Notes: generated by a model from the letters alone, not told the origin. Counted from the first letter of the stretch, positions 33,077-41,459 are shown. The stretch: 64,000 nucleotides of DNA from Mesorhizobium sp. GbtcB19 (GCF_019091085.1 NZ_JAGXJY010000001.1:434001-498000), one strand, 5' to 3'. Made by a program: numbers and translations.

Positions 33077-34327
33077 TCACATAAGGTGAGCTGACGCCCA
33101 CAGCATGCCGTAACCGTGAATGGCAAACACAGCCAGCAGCGCGCCGGCCATGGCCAGCCGGTCGAAGGGCTGGATCGGCTTCAGCTCGTGGCGCGGCTTC
33201 ACGCCGCTGCCCATGGTGATCAGGCTCAGGATCGAGAACACCGCGCCCGCGATCAGCAGGAAGCTCGGCGAGAAACCGGCCCGCCAGCCGAGCGCCAGAA
33301 GCGCCGACAGCAGGAAGAAGGACGCCAGCGCCAGCGCGACCGGCCCGGGGCAGATCTGACGCAGCACCTGGCCGCCATCGAATTTCCACACCGGCACGAG
33401 ATTGGCGATGTTGAACAGCGACGCGCAGCCGGCGAGCGTGGCCAGCATCACCGCGGCCAGCCGGTGTCCCTCGCTGCCGGCAAAGCCACTGGCGGCGATC
33501 AGTACCGGCACCAGGAAGGCCGAGAAGCCGGCGCCCATCAGCGCCACGAAGGCGACCTCGAAGCGGCTGTCATAGGGCCTGCCGCCGATGGCGATGCCGC
33601 CAAGCAGCGGAATGAAGATCATCCGCGCCCGGCGATGCCCGGTCAGACGGAAGGCCGCCATGTGACCGAGCTCGTGCAAGGCGACTACGGAAGTCAGGAT
33701 CGCGGCCAGTGCCAAGCCGCCGAGGTTGAGGCCGAAGAAGGGCCAAAGGATCAAGGCCGAAAGCACGGCAAAGCCGACCTGGCTCACCGGATGCTCGAAC
33801 CAGCCGCCCTTGCGATACGTGCCGGTTGCCGCCCAGACGTCGAGCTTGCGCAGTTCGCGGCGCATGGCGAAGAAGCGAAAGATCAGGAAGGCGACGCCAC
33901 GATAGCGGTCGGTCTGCGTGAGCGTCACTCTTGTCGCATCTCCCTCGGAGACGAGTTCCGCGGTCTCGCGATAATTCGCCCAGAACGACGGATCGAGCGC
34001 CGTATCCTCGACGACCCGCATCGAGAAGCGGCTGCCGTCCACGACATCCTCGAACCGCGCCTTGCGTTCGATCGGCCGACCGTCCCGGCCCTCCCAGGAC
34101 AGTTTGATCAGCGCGGTCCCCTCGCCGTCCAGCGGCTCGGCGGAGAGGATTTCGCCGGACCATCCGGCATCGCTGCCGAACGGCCATAGCGCCTGCCAGA
34201 GGCGATTGCGGTCGGCCTTGATCACGCGGCTGACCGTCACCGTGCGCAGCCCGAGCGGCACGGTCATCAAAAGAAAGATCAGTCCGAGATTGCCGGCCAC
34301 GAGGGTGACCGTGACGATGACCGACAC
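33077..34327 (-). CDS. SRPBCC-domain / M50 site-2 protease fusion, membrane protein
   Basis: 416 aa, GTG start at 34327 with GGAG eight bases upstream. An N-terminal helix is followed by a polyketide-cyclase-like SRPBCC domain (about 30-165: VSRVIKADRNRLWQALWPF). The second half is a zinc metalloprotease in the membrane, with HELGH at 218-222 and NLVPVWKFDGGQ at 309-320 as the third ligand motif. M50 enzymes cut membrane-embedded substrates. A lipid- or ligand-binding domain in front of the protease could sense a hydrophobic cue; that is inference. It follows an SOS-controlled microprotein by 111 bp. Confidence 0.82.
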   Translation of the reverse strand: MSVIVTVTLVAGNLGLIFLLMTVPLGLRTVTVSRVIKADRNRLWQALWPFGSDAGWSGEILSAEPLDGEGTALIKLSWEGRDGRPIERKARFEDVVDGSRFSMRVVEDTALDPSFWANYRETAELVSEGDATRVTLTQTDRYRGVAFLIFRFFAMRRELRKLDVWAATGTYRKGGWFEHPVSQVGFAVLSALILWPFFGLNLGGLALAAILTSVVALHELGHMAAFRLTGHRRARMIFIPLLGGIAIGGRPYDSRFEVAFVALMGAGFSAFLVPVLIAASGFAGSEGHRLAAVMLATLAGCASLFNIANLVPVWKFDGGQVLRQICPGPVALALASFFLLSALLALGWRAGFSPSFLLIAGAVFSILSLITMGSGVKPRHELKPIQPFDRLAMAGALLAVFAIHGYGMLWASAHLM

Positions 34328-34438
34328 TGCCTTCGCTCCCTGTCTTGAAGGAGCAGCCTAGCGGCGGCGCGGCCAAGAAAGACTTAACAACAATGGGCGG
34401 GCTCTTGCCCGTCCCGAACGGCGGCGATAGCCGCATTC

Positions 34439-34525
34439 TCACATGGCGCCGATCCAGATGGCCATGGAAACGAGGAAGGTGCTCATGCAAACCAGCGAGA
34501 CGACATCCTGAACCAGATCAGACAT
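34439..34525 (-). CDS. 28-aa predicted membrane microprotein under tandem SOS boxes
   Basis: ATG 34525 to TGA 34439, 28 codons, with GGAG six bases before the ATG in a GGAGAG run. The N-terminus MSDLVQDVV is short and acidic; from residue 11 to the end (LVCMSTFLVSMAIWIGAM) it is a single hydrophobic span ending with Trp. Its promoter is covered by three GTTC half-sites in perfect 11-bp phase. The size, topology and LexA-type control are those of SOS division inhibitors such as the 29-aa SidA of Caulobacter; homology to SidA is not claimed. A protease gene lies 111 bp downstream on the same strand. Confidence 0.7.
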   Translation of the reverse strand: MSDLVQDVVSLVCMSTFLVSMAIWIGAM

Positions 34526-34546
34526 AACTCTCTCCGTTGTTAGTAT

Positions 34547-34581
34547 GTTCGTAATTTGTTCTAATTTTGTTCGAATGTCAA
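34547..34581 (-). promoter_or_regulatory. SOS promoter: TTGACA -35 with GTTC-N7-GTTC-N7-GTTC LexA operators
   Basis: On the plus strand GTTC stands at 34547-34550, 34558-34561 and 34569-34572, each pair separated by exactly seven bases; GTTC-N7-GTTC is the alphaproteobacterial LexA site. On the minus strand a consensus TTGACA -35 (34581-34576) and a 17-bp spaced CAAATT -10 (34558-34553) overlap these sites, so bound LexA would block polymerase. Two overlapping operators suggest tight repression. Confidence 0.8.
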
Positions 34582-34732
34582 CGACCGCCAAGCAGCACGC
34601 CGGGGAAATTCGAGGGGTCCGATTGGGCAGGGTTAAGGAAAGGTTGACGTGAGATGCGGGACCGAGAACTTAAGACACGCGCGACTGTCCGCGCGGCAAG
34701 CCTCCTCGGATTTGAAGTCCTCTCGGGCGTTT

Positions 34733-34908
34733 GCGCTGCCCCTCATCTGGCTGCCGCCACCTTCTCCCCGTGAACGGGGAGAAGGAAGCCTGTCGCCGAG
34801 GATTTCGCCAATCGCCAACGTCGCAGGAAGGGAGCCAGCATTGCGGCCAGCCTCTTTCTCCCCGTTTACGGGGAGAAATGCCCGGCAGGGCAATGAGGGG
34901 CGGCGCCG
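34733..34908. repeat. Palindromic repeat (cttctcccc... type)
   Basis: The left arm 34733-34788 and right arm 34851-34908 are inverted copies built around the hairpin ctccccgtgaacggggag and a CCCCTCAT/ATGAGGGG end; the centre carries TTCGCCAAT. It lies between the SOS promoter and the lolD 3' end. The flanking stretches 34582-34732 and 34909-35015 hold no other visible feature. Confidence 0.8.
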
Positions 34909-35015
34909 ACTTCGAAAGCTTTACTCGGTCCGAAGCGACTTCCCGGAAAAGACTACGCCAAGAACCATATGGGGCTGCCGTCCGCAGGCGAGCTTCATCC
35001 GAATATCGCCTGGCC

Positions 35016-35699
35016 TCAGAGCGGTACGACCTTCCCCTCGGCCAGCGTCACCCGCCGGTCCATGCGCCCGGCCAGCTCGTGATTGTGGGTGGCGATCAGC
35101 GCCGCCAGGCCCGACTGCCGGACCAGCGCCTCGAGCGCATCGAAGACATAGGACGCCGTCGTCGGATCGAGATTGCCGGTCGGCTCGTCGGCCAGAAGCA
35201 CCAGCGGCGCATTGGCGACCGCGCGGGCAATGGCGACACGTTGCTGCTCGCCGCCCGAAAGCTCGGCCGGCCGGTGCTGCGCGCGCTTGCCGATCTGCAT
35301 GTAGTCGAGCAGCTGTGCCGCCCGTTCCGCCGCATCCTTGCGCGAAAGCCCCTTGATCAGCTGCGGCATCATGATGTTCTCGAGCGCCGAGAACTCCGGC
35401 AGCAGATGATGGAACTGGTAGACGAAGCCGACATCGTTGCGGCGGATCGCCGTGCGTTCCTCGTCCGACAGCCGGCCGCAGGCACGGCCGGCCAGGATCA
35501 CGTCGCCGGCGTCGGGCCGCTCCAACAGGCCGGCCGTGTGCAGCAGGGTGGACTTGCCGGTGCCCGACGGCGCCACCAGCGCCACCATCTCGCCACGCCG
35601 CAGCGAAAAATCAGCGCCGTTCAAAATAGTGAGCTTGCGCGGCCCCTGGACATAGTGCCGCTCGACGCCCTTCAACTCGATAATGGCCTCGGCCATCAT
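35016..35699 (-). CDS. lolD: Lipoprotein-releasing system ATP-binding protein LolD
   Basis: 227 aa. Walker A is APSGTGKST (43-51), signature [14 protein letters not shown], Walker [12 protein letters not shown], and [13 protein letters not shown] is the typical LolD/MacB Q-loop region. It powers release of outer-membrane lipoproteins from the inner membrane. The start ATGATG at 35699/35696 overlaps the TGA of the permease gene, so the two are coupled. Confidence 0.94.
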   Translation of the reverse strand: MMAEAIIELKGVERHYVQGPRKLTILNGADFSLRRGEMVALVAPSGTGKSTLLHTAGLLERPDAGDVILAGRACGRLSDEERTAIRRNDVGFVYQFHHLLPEFSALENIMMPQLIKGLSRKDAAERAAQLLDYMQIGKRAQHRPAELSGGEQQRVAIARAVANAPLVLLADEPTGNLDPTTASYVFDALEALVRQSGLAALIATHNHELAGRMDRRVTLAEGKVVPL

Positions 35700-36982
35700 T
35701 CGTACCTCAAGGCTTCGACGGGATCGAGCCGGGCCGCTCGCCAGGCCGGAAACACGGTCGCGAGGAACGACAGGGCCAGCGCCATGATCACGACATAGGT
35801 CGTCTCGCGCGGGTCCATCTTCGCCGGCAGCTGGCTGAGGAAATAGAGCTCGGGGTTGAACAGGATCCTGCCGGTCATCCAGGAAAAGAACTGGCGGATC
35901 GATTCGATGTTGACGCAGATGACGACGCCGAGCAGCACGCCGGCTATCGTGCCGGTGACCCCGATCGCCGCCCCCGTCATCAGGAAGATGCGCAGGATCG
36001 CGCCGCGCGAGGCACCCATCGTGCGCAGGATGGCGATATCGTGGCCCTTGTCCTTCACCAGCATGATCAGGCCCGAAATGATGTTGAGCGCTGCCACCAG
36101 CACGATCAGCGTCAGGATCATGAACATGACGTTGCGCTCGACCTGCAGCGCCGAGAAGAAGGTCTCGTTGCGCTGGCGCCAGTCGACGATGTCGATCGGC
36201 CGTTGCGCCGCCTGCTCGACCAGCGGTTTCAGCGCGTCGACCTTGTCGGGATTGTCGACATAGATCTCGATGGTCTGCGCCCGCCCGTCCATGTTGAAAT
36301 AAAGCTGCGCTTCCGAAAACGGCATATAGACGATCGAGGCGTCATATTCCGACATGCCGACCTCGAAGATCGCCGCCACCTTGTAGCCCTTCATGCGCGG
36401 CGTGGTGCCGAGCGGCGTCACGTCGCCATCGGGCGAGATCAGGGTAATGGTGTCGCCAAGCACGAGGCCGAGATTCTCGGCCATGCGCTTGCCGATCGCC
36501 ACGCCGTCGCCGGTATCGAAACCGTCGAGCGTGCCCTGCTTGACGTTGCTGGCGACAATCGAAATCTTGCCGAGGTCCTCGCCGCGGATGCCGCGCACCA
36601 GGGCGCCGGTGCCGCCGCCGACATTGCCTTGCGCCAGCACCTGGCCGTCGATCAGCGGGATGGCGTATTTGACGCCGGCGACGCCGTTGATGCGGCTCGC
36701 CACCTGGGCGTAGTCCTCCAGCGGCGAATCGAGCGGCTGCACGATGAGATGGCCGTTGACGCCGAGGATGCGGGTCAGCAATTCGGCGCGAAACCCGTTC
36801 ATCACCGCCATGACGACGATCAGCGTCGCGACGCCGAGCATGATGCCGAGAAAGGAGATCGAGGCGATGACGGAGATCACCGTCTCCTTGCGGCGCGAGC
36901 GCAGGTAACGCCACGCCACCATGCGTTCGAAGCCGGAAAAGGCGCCCGCCCCTGACCTGGCCGCTGCCGCCGGTTCGCTCAT
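35696..36982 (-). CDS. lolC: Lipoprotein-releasing system permease LolC/LolE
   Basis: 428 aa from ATG 36982, which overlaps the proS stop as ATGA; an upstream in-frame extension is only the antisense of proS-like sequence. There are four helices: one after [16 protein letters not shown], three near the C-terminus ([52 protein letters not shown]). A large periplasmic MacB-like domain lies between the first and second. Only one permease gene is present, as is common in alphaproteobacteria, so it may act as a homodimer in place of LolC plus LolE. Confidence 0.92.
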   Translation of the reverse strand: MSEPAAAARSGAGAFSGFERMVAWRYLRSRRKETVISVIASISFLGIMLGVATLIVVMAVMNGFRAELLTRILGVNGHLIVQPLDSPLEDYAQVASRINGVAGVKYAIPLIDGQVLAQGNVGGGTGALVRGIRGEDLGKISIVASNVKQGTLDGFDTGDGVAIGKRMAENLGLVLGDTITLISPDGDVTPLGTTPRMKGYKVAAIFEVGMSEYDASIVYMPFSEAQLYFNMDGRAQTIEIYVDNPDKVDALKPLVEQAAQRPIDIVDWRQRNETFFSALQVERNVMFMILTLIVLVAALNIISGLIMLVKDKGHDIAILRTMGASRGAILRIFLMTGAAIGVTGTIAGVLLGVVICVNIESIRQFFSWMTGRILFNPELYFLSQLPAKMDPRETTYVVIMALALSFLATVFPAWRAARLDPVEALRYE

Positions 36983-38307
36983 GCGGCGATACCCAGGCGC
37001 TTCTTGGCCTCGGCGATCGGCAGCGTCTCGCGCTCGCCCGACTTGCGGTTCTTGATCTCGACCTCGCCGGCGGCGACGCCGCGCGGGCCGACGATCACCT
37101 GCCACGGCAGGCCGATCAGGTCGGCGGTGGCGAACTTGCCGCCGGGCCGCTGGTCGGTGTCGTCATAGAGCACATCCTTGCCGGCGGCGTTGAGCGCGGC
37201 ATAGAGCTCGCCGCAGACACGGTCGCATTCGGCGTCGCCGACCTTCATGTTGATCAGGCCGATATCGAACGGCGCCACGGCTTCCGGCCAGATGATGCCG
37301 TTCTCGTCATGGCTCGCCTCGATGATCGCCGCGACCAGCCGCGACGGACCGATGCCATAGGAGCCACCCGAAGCGTAGTGGTCCTTGCCGTCGGGGCCGG
37401 TCACCTTGGCGTTCATCGGCTTCGAGTATTTCTCACCGAAATGGAAGATGTGGCCGACCTCGATGCCGCGCGCCGAGAGCCGGTCGCCTTCGGAGACCTT
37501 TTCCCAGGCCGCCTCGTCATGCATCTCGTCGGTGGCGGCGTAAGGTGTGGTCCATTTCTTCACGATGTCGCCGATCTCGGCGTCGTTGGCGAAGTCGGTC
37601 CCGGCGCCCGGCACGTCGAGCGCCAGATAGGCGCGGTCGCAGAACACCTGGCTCTCGCCGGTCTCGGCCAGGATGATGAACTCGTGGCTGAGGTCGCCGC
37701 CGATCGGACCGGTGTCGGCGCGCATCGGTATCGCCTGCAGGCCCATGCGCGTGAACGTCCTCAGATAGGAAACGAACATGCGGTTGTAGGCGGCCCTGGC
37801 GCCCTCGAAATCGAGGTCGAAGGAATAGGCGTCCTTCATCAGGAACTCTCTGCTGCGCATGACGCCGAAGCGCGGGCGCACCTCGTCGCGGAATTTCCAC
37901 TGGATGTGGTAGAGGTTCAGCGGCAGGTCCTTGTAGGACTTGACGTAGGCGCGGAAAATCTCGGTGACCATCTCTTCATTGGTCGGACCGTAGAGCATGT
38001 CGCGATCCTGGCGATCCTTGATGCGCAGCATCTCCTTGCCGTAATCGTTGTAACGGCCGCTTTCGCGCCACAGATCGGCCGACTGGATGGTCGGCATCAG
38101 GATTTCCAGCGCGCCCGCGCGGTCCTGTTCCTCGCGGATGATCCGGCAGACCTTGTCCAGCACGCGCTTGCCCAATGGCAGCCACGAAAAGCTGCCCTGC
38201 CCCTGCTGGCGGATCATGCCGGCGCGCAGCATCAGCCGATGCGAGACGATTTCGGCCTCGCGGGGATTTTCTTTGAGAATGGGCAGGAAATAGCGCGACA
38301 AACGCAT
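36979..38307 (-). CDS. proS: Proline-tRNA ligase, short (alphaproteobacterial) form
   Basis: 442 aa. The opening [28 protein letters not shown], class II motif 2 ([21 protein letters not shown]) shown here in part, and motif 3 in [18 protein letters not shown] are clear, followed by a C-terminal anticodon-binding domain. At about 440 residues it lacks the inserted editing domain of the ca. 570-aa bacterial enzyme, as is usual in this class. First gene of the proS-lolC-lolD operon. Confidence 0.95.
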   Translation of the reverse strand: MRLSRYFLPILKENPREAEIVSHRLMLRAGMIRQQGQGSFSWLPLGKRVLDKVCRIIREEQDRAGALEILMPTIQSADLWRESGRYNDYGKEMLRIKDRQDRDMLYGPTNEEMVTEIFRAYVKSYKDLPLNLYHIQWKFRDEVRPRFGVMRSREFLMKDAYSFDLDFEGARAAYNRMFVSYLRTFTRMGLQAIPMRADTGPIGGDLSHEFIILAETGESQVFCDRAYLALDVPGAGTDFANDAEIGDIVKKWTTPYAATDEMHDEAAWEKVSEGDRLSARGIEVGHIFHFGEKYSKPMNAKVTGPDGKDHYASGGSYGIGPSRLVAAIIEASHDENGIIWPEAVAPFDIGLINMKVGDAECDRVCGELYAALNAAGKDVLYDDTDQRPGGKFATADLIGLPWQVIVGPRGVAAGEVEIKNRKSGERETLPIAEAKKRLGIAA

Positions 38308-38558
38308 GGACTGGTCCGTGAATGAAAAATGACGCGCGGGAATCGGCGCGAAAGGGCTGCTTGCCCGGGCTTCATAGCCATTTCATGGCGGAATGGGAAC
38401 CCGAGTGCCCCAAAGTATCGGGGTCTTCTGCACCTTACCAAAAAGGCGATTTTGGCCGCAAAGTGCCGCAAATGGCTATTTGATCGATTCACAAGCAAGC
38501 CTTGCCGCACTATTGTGCAGTGCAGCACGATATTGCCTGTTTCGAGGCAAAATTCTTC

Positions 38559-38587
38559 GTGACATTTTCACCTGCCTTGGTCTAGTG
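38559..38587 (+). promoter_or_regulatory. Promoter of the intergenic small RNA candidate
   Basis: GTGACA (38559-38564) and CTAGTG (38582-38587) are 17 bp apart, an acceptable alphaproteobacterial sigma-70 promoter. A GC-poor TGC-rich block GTGCAGTGCAGCAC lies 32 bp before the -35, at 38514-38527. The preceding part of the gap (38308-38513) is the proS upstream region and shows nothing certain. Confidence 0.5.
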
Positions 38588-38593
38588 TGCGCC

Positions 38594-38743
38594 GATAACC
38601 GAGAGGGCGGAGAAAAATCTGCTCTCCTACGCGGTCAAAGTCTTGGGAGGATGCGATCTAGGCGCGGTAACTCGCTGCCGCCGGACACCGGAAACGGATC
38701 GGACGCGTTTAAATTGCAAGGCCTCGTGCCTTGCATTTTTTTT
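38594..38743 (+). ncRNA. Candidate trans-acting small RNA, about 150 nt
   Basis: A promoter ends at 38587 and an intrinsic terminator at 38715-38743 closes the transcript; no open frame with a ribosome site is inside. The segment can fold into an early GGAGA...TCTCC hairpin and a GCGGTAACTCGCTGCCGC hairpin. Its flanking genes (proS and DUF1467) both run on the other strand, so it is an independent unit. I do not recognise the family. Confidence 0.6.
38715..38743 (+). terminator. Intrinsic terminator of the small RNA candidate
   Basis: TGCAAGGC (38715-38722) and GCCTTGCA (38728-38735) form a perfect 8-bp stem with loop CTCGT, followed by eight T (38736-38743). A strong plus-strand terminator with no plus-strand gene upstream other than the proposed RNA. 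Confidence 0.85.
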
Positions 38744-38798
38744 GTGCAATCATCTGCTTAGCACTACCGCCTGCCGAACAGCGTCAGCCATATCTGGC

Positions 38799-38832
38799 GG
38801 TTGAAATCGGAAGTCGGCTTCCGATTTCAACC
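38799..38832. repeat. Perfect 15-bp inverted repeat, 4-base loop
   Basis: GGTTGAAATCGGAAG (38799-38813) and CTTCCGATTTCAACC (38818-38832) enclose TCGG. It lies 44 bp beyond the DUF1467 stop. No T-run follows on either strand, but the stem may end or stabilise the long minus-strand transcript. The remaining bases to 38875 are plain. Confidence 0.6.
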
Positions 38833-38875
38833 TTGGCGCGCGTAATCCCGCTCAATACTTGCGGAAACTGTATTG

Positions 38876-39166
38876 TCAGCCTTGATGACTGGCATTCGGA
38901 CTAAAGTCCGGCATGATCCGCATGATGTCGTCGAAGCTGAAACCCAGCCCCATCGTCAGGCCGTAGAGAATGCCCATGACGATCACCGTCACAATCGTCG
39001 CGCGCAGGAAGGCGCGCAGCATATGCGGCCCGCGCGGAGCGCTGGAAACGGTGCCCAGCGTGACATCCTGATCGTCATCCTGGGTGCGCAGGCTGAACGG
39101 AAGCACGACGAACAGCGCCAGCCACCAGGTGACGAAGAACAGCGCGCAGAACAGGATCCAGTTCAT
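38876..39166 (-). CDS. DUF1467 family membrane protein
   Basis: 96 aa with two helices (LFCALFFVTWWLALFVVLPF and an ATIVTVIVMGILYGLTMGLG segment). The family is restricted to alphaproteobacteria and its function is unknown. Its start overlaps the stop of mce (39163-39166), so it is coupled to the epimerase gene. It is the last gene of the long nuo-birA-rnj-mce series. Confidence 0.88.
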   Translation of the reverse strand: MNWILFCALFFVTWWLALFVVLPFSLRTQDDDQDVTLGTVSSAPRGPHMLRAFLRATIVTVIVMGILYGLTMGLGFSFDDIMRIMPDFSPNASHQG

Positions 39167-39567
39167 GCCTGCTCCAGTTCGACCAGCGTGCCGAAGAAAT
39201 CCTTTGGGTGCAGGAACAACACCGGCTTGCCGTGCGCGCCGGTCTTGGGGTTGCCGTCGCCCAGCACGCGCGCGCCGCTTGCCTTCAGATGGTCGCGGGC
39301 AGCCAGGATGTCGTCGACCTCGTAGCAGACATGATGCATGCCGCCCGAAGGGTTCTTCTCGAGGAACGCCGCGATCGGCGAGGCATCTCCCAGCGGCTCC
39401 AGCAGCTCGATCTTGGTGTTGCCGACATCGACGAACACCACGGTCACGCCATGCTCCGGCAGCGCCTGCGGCGCGCTCAATCGCGCGCCCAGCTTATCGC
39501 GATAGGCGGCCATCGCCGCGGCCAGGTCCGGCACGGCAAGCGCGACATGGTTCAGGCGTCCAAGCAT
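39163..39567 (-). CDS. mce: Methylmalonyl-CoA (ethylmalonyl-CoA) epimerase
   Basis: 134 aa from ATG 39567 with GGAG six bases upstream. A VOC-fold protein: MLGRLNHVALAVPDLAAAM, GNTKIELLEP, GGMHHVCYEVDDI and VLFLHPKDFFGTLVELEQ supply the paired His/Glu metal ligands. It interconverts 2R and 2S methylmalonyl-CoA in propionyl-CoA use and in the ethylmalonyl-CoA pathway, which could regenerate glyoxylate for the serine-cycle genes at 24-32 kb. Confidence 0.92.
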   Translation of the reverse strand: MLGRLNHVALAVPDLAAAMAAYRDKLGARLSAPQALPEHGVTVVFVDVGNTKIELLEPLGDASPIAAFLEKNPSGGMHHVCYEVDDILAARDHLKASGARVLGDGNPKTGAHGKPVLFLHPKDFFGTLVELEQA

Positions 39568-39582
39568 AAAGCGCTCCGCTTT

Positions 39583-39688
39583 TAGGGGAGTAGGGGAATA
39601 GGGCAGTAAGGGAGTAGGGAAAAACAAGAAAACAAGAAACTGCTCGTTCTTCCCTACTGCCTTACTGCCTTACTCCCCTATTCCCTCA
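39583..39688. repeat. Inverted pair of degenerate 8-bp tandem repeats
   Basis: Left arm 39583-39620 reads in 8-mers GGGGAGTA, GGGGAATA, GGGCAGTA, AGGGAGTA. Right arm 39651-39688 has the complementary CCCTACTG, CCTTACTG, CCTTACTC, CCCTATTC. About 30 bp rich in A and AACAAG separate the arms. It fills the rnj-mce intergenic gap and could form a long mRNA hairpin between them. Confidence 0.75.
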
Positions 39689-39692
39689 TTCG

Positions 39693-41363
39693 TCACCGCG
39701 TCACGAACACCGTCACCAGCGGCTTCTTGCCCCAGGCTTCGTTGGCGGCGGCACGCACGGCGCGACGCACCGCTTCCTGCACCAGGTCGAGGTCCTTCCG
39801 GCGCTGGCGCGGGATGGAGTCCACCGCCCCGACCGCCGCATCGACCATCAGGTCTTCCAGCGTCTCGCCTTTGGCATCGGCCTCGGCGACGCCGATCGCC
39901 ACCAGATCGGGGTCGCCGGCAAGCTCGTATTTGTCGTCGAGCACGACATTGACCGCGACATGGCCGGCGAAGGAGAGCTTGCGCCGGTCGCGTATGCCCA
40001 TCGCCTGGTCGGTGCCGATCAGATTGCCATCCTTGTAGAGCCGGCCGAACGGCACCTGGTCGATGATCGTCGCCGGCCCCGGCCACAGCCGGAGCATGTC
40101 GCCGTCGCGCACCTGCGCCACCTGGCCGATGCCCGACATCGACATCAGCGAGCCCTGCGCCACCAGATGCGCCGCCTCGCCATGCACCGGAACGCCGATC
40201 TGCGGCCGCACCCATTCATACATCTTGCGCAATTCGCTGCGGCGCGGATGGCCCGAGACATGCACCAGCGCGTCGCCGTCCTCGATGATCTTCATGCCGA
40301 GATCGATCAGCCGGTTCTTGATCTCGAGGATTGCCTTTTCGTTGCCGGGAATGGTGCGCGAGGAAAACACCACCGTGTCGCCGGCCGTCAGCGCCACCGA
40401 CTTCATCTCGTCGCGCGACAGCTTGGCAAGTGCCGCCAGCGGCTCGCCCTGGCTGCCGGTGCAGATGATCACCAGGTTCTCGCGCGGGATATAGCCATAG
40501 TCCTCCTCGGCGATGAACTCCGGCAGGCCGTCCATGTAGCCAAGTTCGCCCGCCACATCGATGACGCGCTTCAGCGAGCGGCCGAGCACCAGGCACTGCC
40601 GGCCGGCATCGCGCGCCGCACGCGCGATCGAAACGATGCGTCCGACATTGGAGGAGAAGGTGGTGACCGCCACGCGCCCCTTGGCGCTCTCGATGACGCC
40701 CTTGAGACCTTCGCCGACCGCCACTTCCGACGGCGACTCCCCTTCCCTCAGCGCATTGGTCGAATCGCAGATCAACGCCAGCACGCCCTTGTCGCCATAG
40801 GCGCGGAAACGCGCCTCGTCGGTCTTCGGGCCGATCGTCGGCGCCGGGTCGATCTTCCAATCGCCGGTGTGGATCACGGTGCCGGCGGGCGTGGTGATCG
40901 CCAGCGACATCGGCTCGGGGATCGAATGCGCCACCGGGATTGCCTCGATCTCGAACGGCCCGACGGTGAATGTCTCGCCGGCCCGGTAGATCGACGCCGG
41001 AATCTTCGGCGCGTTCTGCTCGCCCTGCCGCTTGGCTTCGAGCAGACCGGCGGTGAACGGCGTCATCCAGACCGGCGCTTTGAGCTTCGGCCAGATGTCG
41101 AGCAGCGCGCCGTAATGGTCCTCATGCGCGTGGGTGATGACGATGCCGCGCAGACCGTCGAGGTTCTCCTCGATGAAGCGCGTGTCGGGCAGGATGAGAT
41201 CGACGCCCGGATGCGCCGAATCCGGAAAGGTGACGCCGACATCGACGATGATCCATTCGCGCGCGTCGGCAGGCCCATAACCGTAAAGGGCGAAGTTCAT
41301 GCCGATCTCGCCGACGCCGCCCAGCGGCGCGAAGACGAGTTCGGCGTTTTCCTTATTCGCCAT
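39693..41363 (-). CDS. rnj: Ribonuclease J
   Basis: 556 aa. A beta-lactamase-fold nuclease with ITHAHEDHYGA (HxHxDH, His78-His83), HTGDWKIDP, the beta-CASP domain and VSGHPRRSELRKMYEWVRP; the C-terminal domain is present. It acts as a 5'-3' exo- and endonuclease in mRNA decay and 16S maturation. It follows birA by 96 bp and precedes mce, as commonly seen next to nuoN-birA in Rhizobiales. Confidence 0.94.
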   Translation of the reverse strand: MANKENAELVFAPLGGVGEIGMNFALYGYGPADAREWIIVDVGVTFPDSAHPGVDLILPDTRFIEENLDGLRGIVITHAHEDHYGALLDIWPKLKAPVWMTPFTAGLLEAKRQGEQNAPKIPASIYRAGETFTVGPFEIEAIPVAHSIPEPMSLAITTPAGTVIHTGDWKIDPAPTIGPKTDEARFRAYGDKGVLALICDSTNALREGESPSEVAVGEGLKGVIESAKGRVAVTTFSSNVGRIVSIARAARDAGRQCLVLGRSLKRVIDVAGELGYMDGLPEFIAEEDYGYIPRENLVIICTGSQGEPLAALAKLSRDEMKSVALTAGDTVVFSSRTIPGNEKAILEIKNRLIDLGMKIIEDGDALVHVSGHPRRSELRKMYEWVRPQIGVPVHGEAAHLVAQGSLMSMSGIGQVAQVRDGDMLRLWPGPATIIDQVPFGRLYKDGNLIGTDQAMGIRDRRKLSFAGHVAVNVVLDDKYELAGDPDLVAIGVAEADAKGETLEDLMVDAAVGAVDSIPRQRRKDLDLVQEAVRRAVRAAANEAWGKKPLVTVFVTR

Positions 41364-41403
41364 CAGTTTCTTTCCTTCCTGACCCCTCAGGCCAAGTCAA
41401 TCG

Positions 41404-41448
41404 GGCAATTCCGGGAAAAGTGTCTAACGGTTTTCCGTCCGGAATTGC
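41404..41448. repeat. Rhizobial intergenic hairpin between birA and rnj
   Basis: GCAATTCCGGGAAAA and TTTTCCGTCCGGAATTGC are inverted over 41405-41448. Hairpins with the core GCAATTCCGG...CCGGAATTGC are widespread in rhizobial intergenic DNA. It falls inside the transcript between birA and rnj, where it could affect RNA stability. Confidence 0.7.
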
Positions 41449-41459
41449 GCAAAAACAAA

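Noticed and set aside
31972..33126. Minus-strand frame spanning the tRNA and lipB
   Set aside because: It includes the tRNA in reverse and antisense lipB; no protein similarity visible.
39583..39688. CRISPR-like array
   Set aside because: Units are 8 bp, degenerate and contiguous without spacers; there are no cas genes in the window.
41404..41448. Hairpin after birA as an intrinsic terminator
   Set aside because: Strong stem but no T-run on the minus strand; its sequence matches the dispersed rhizobial hairpin type instead.
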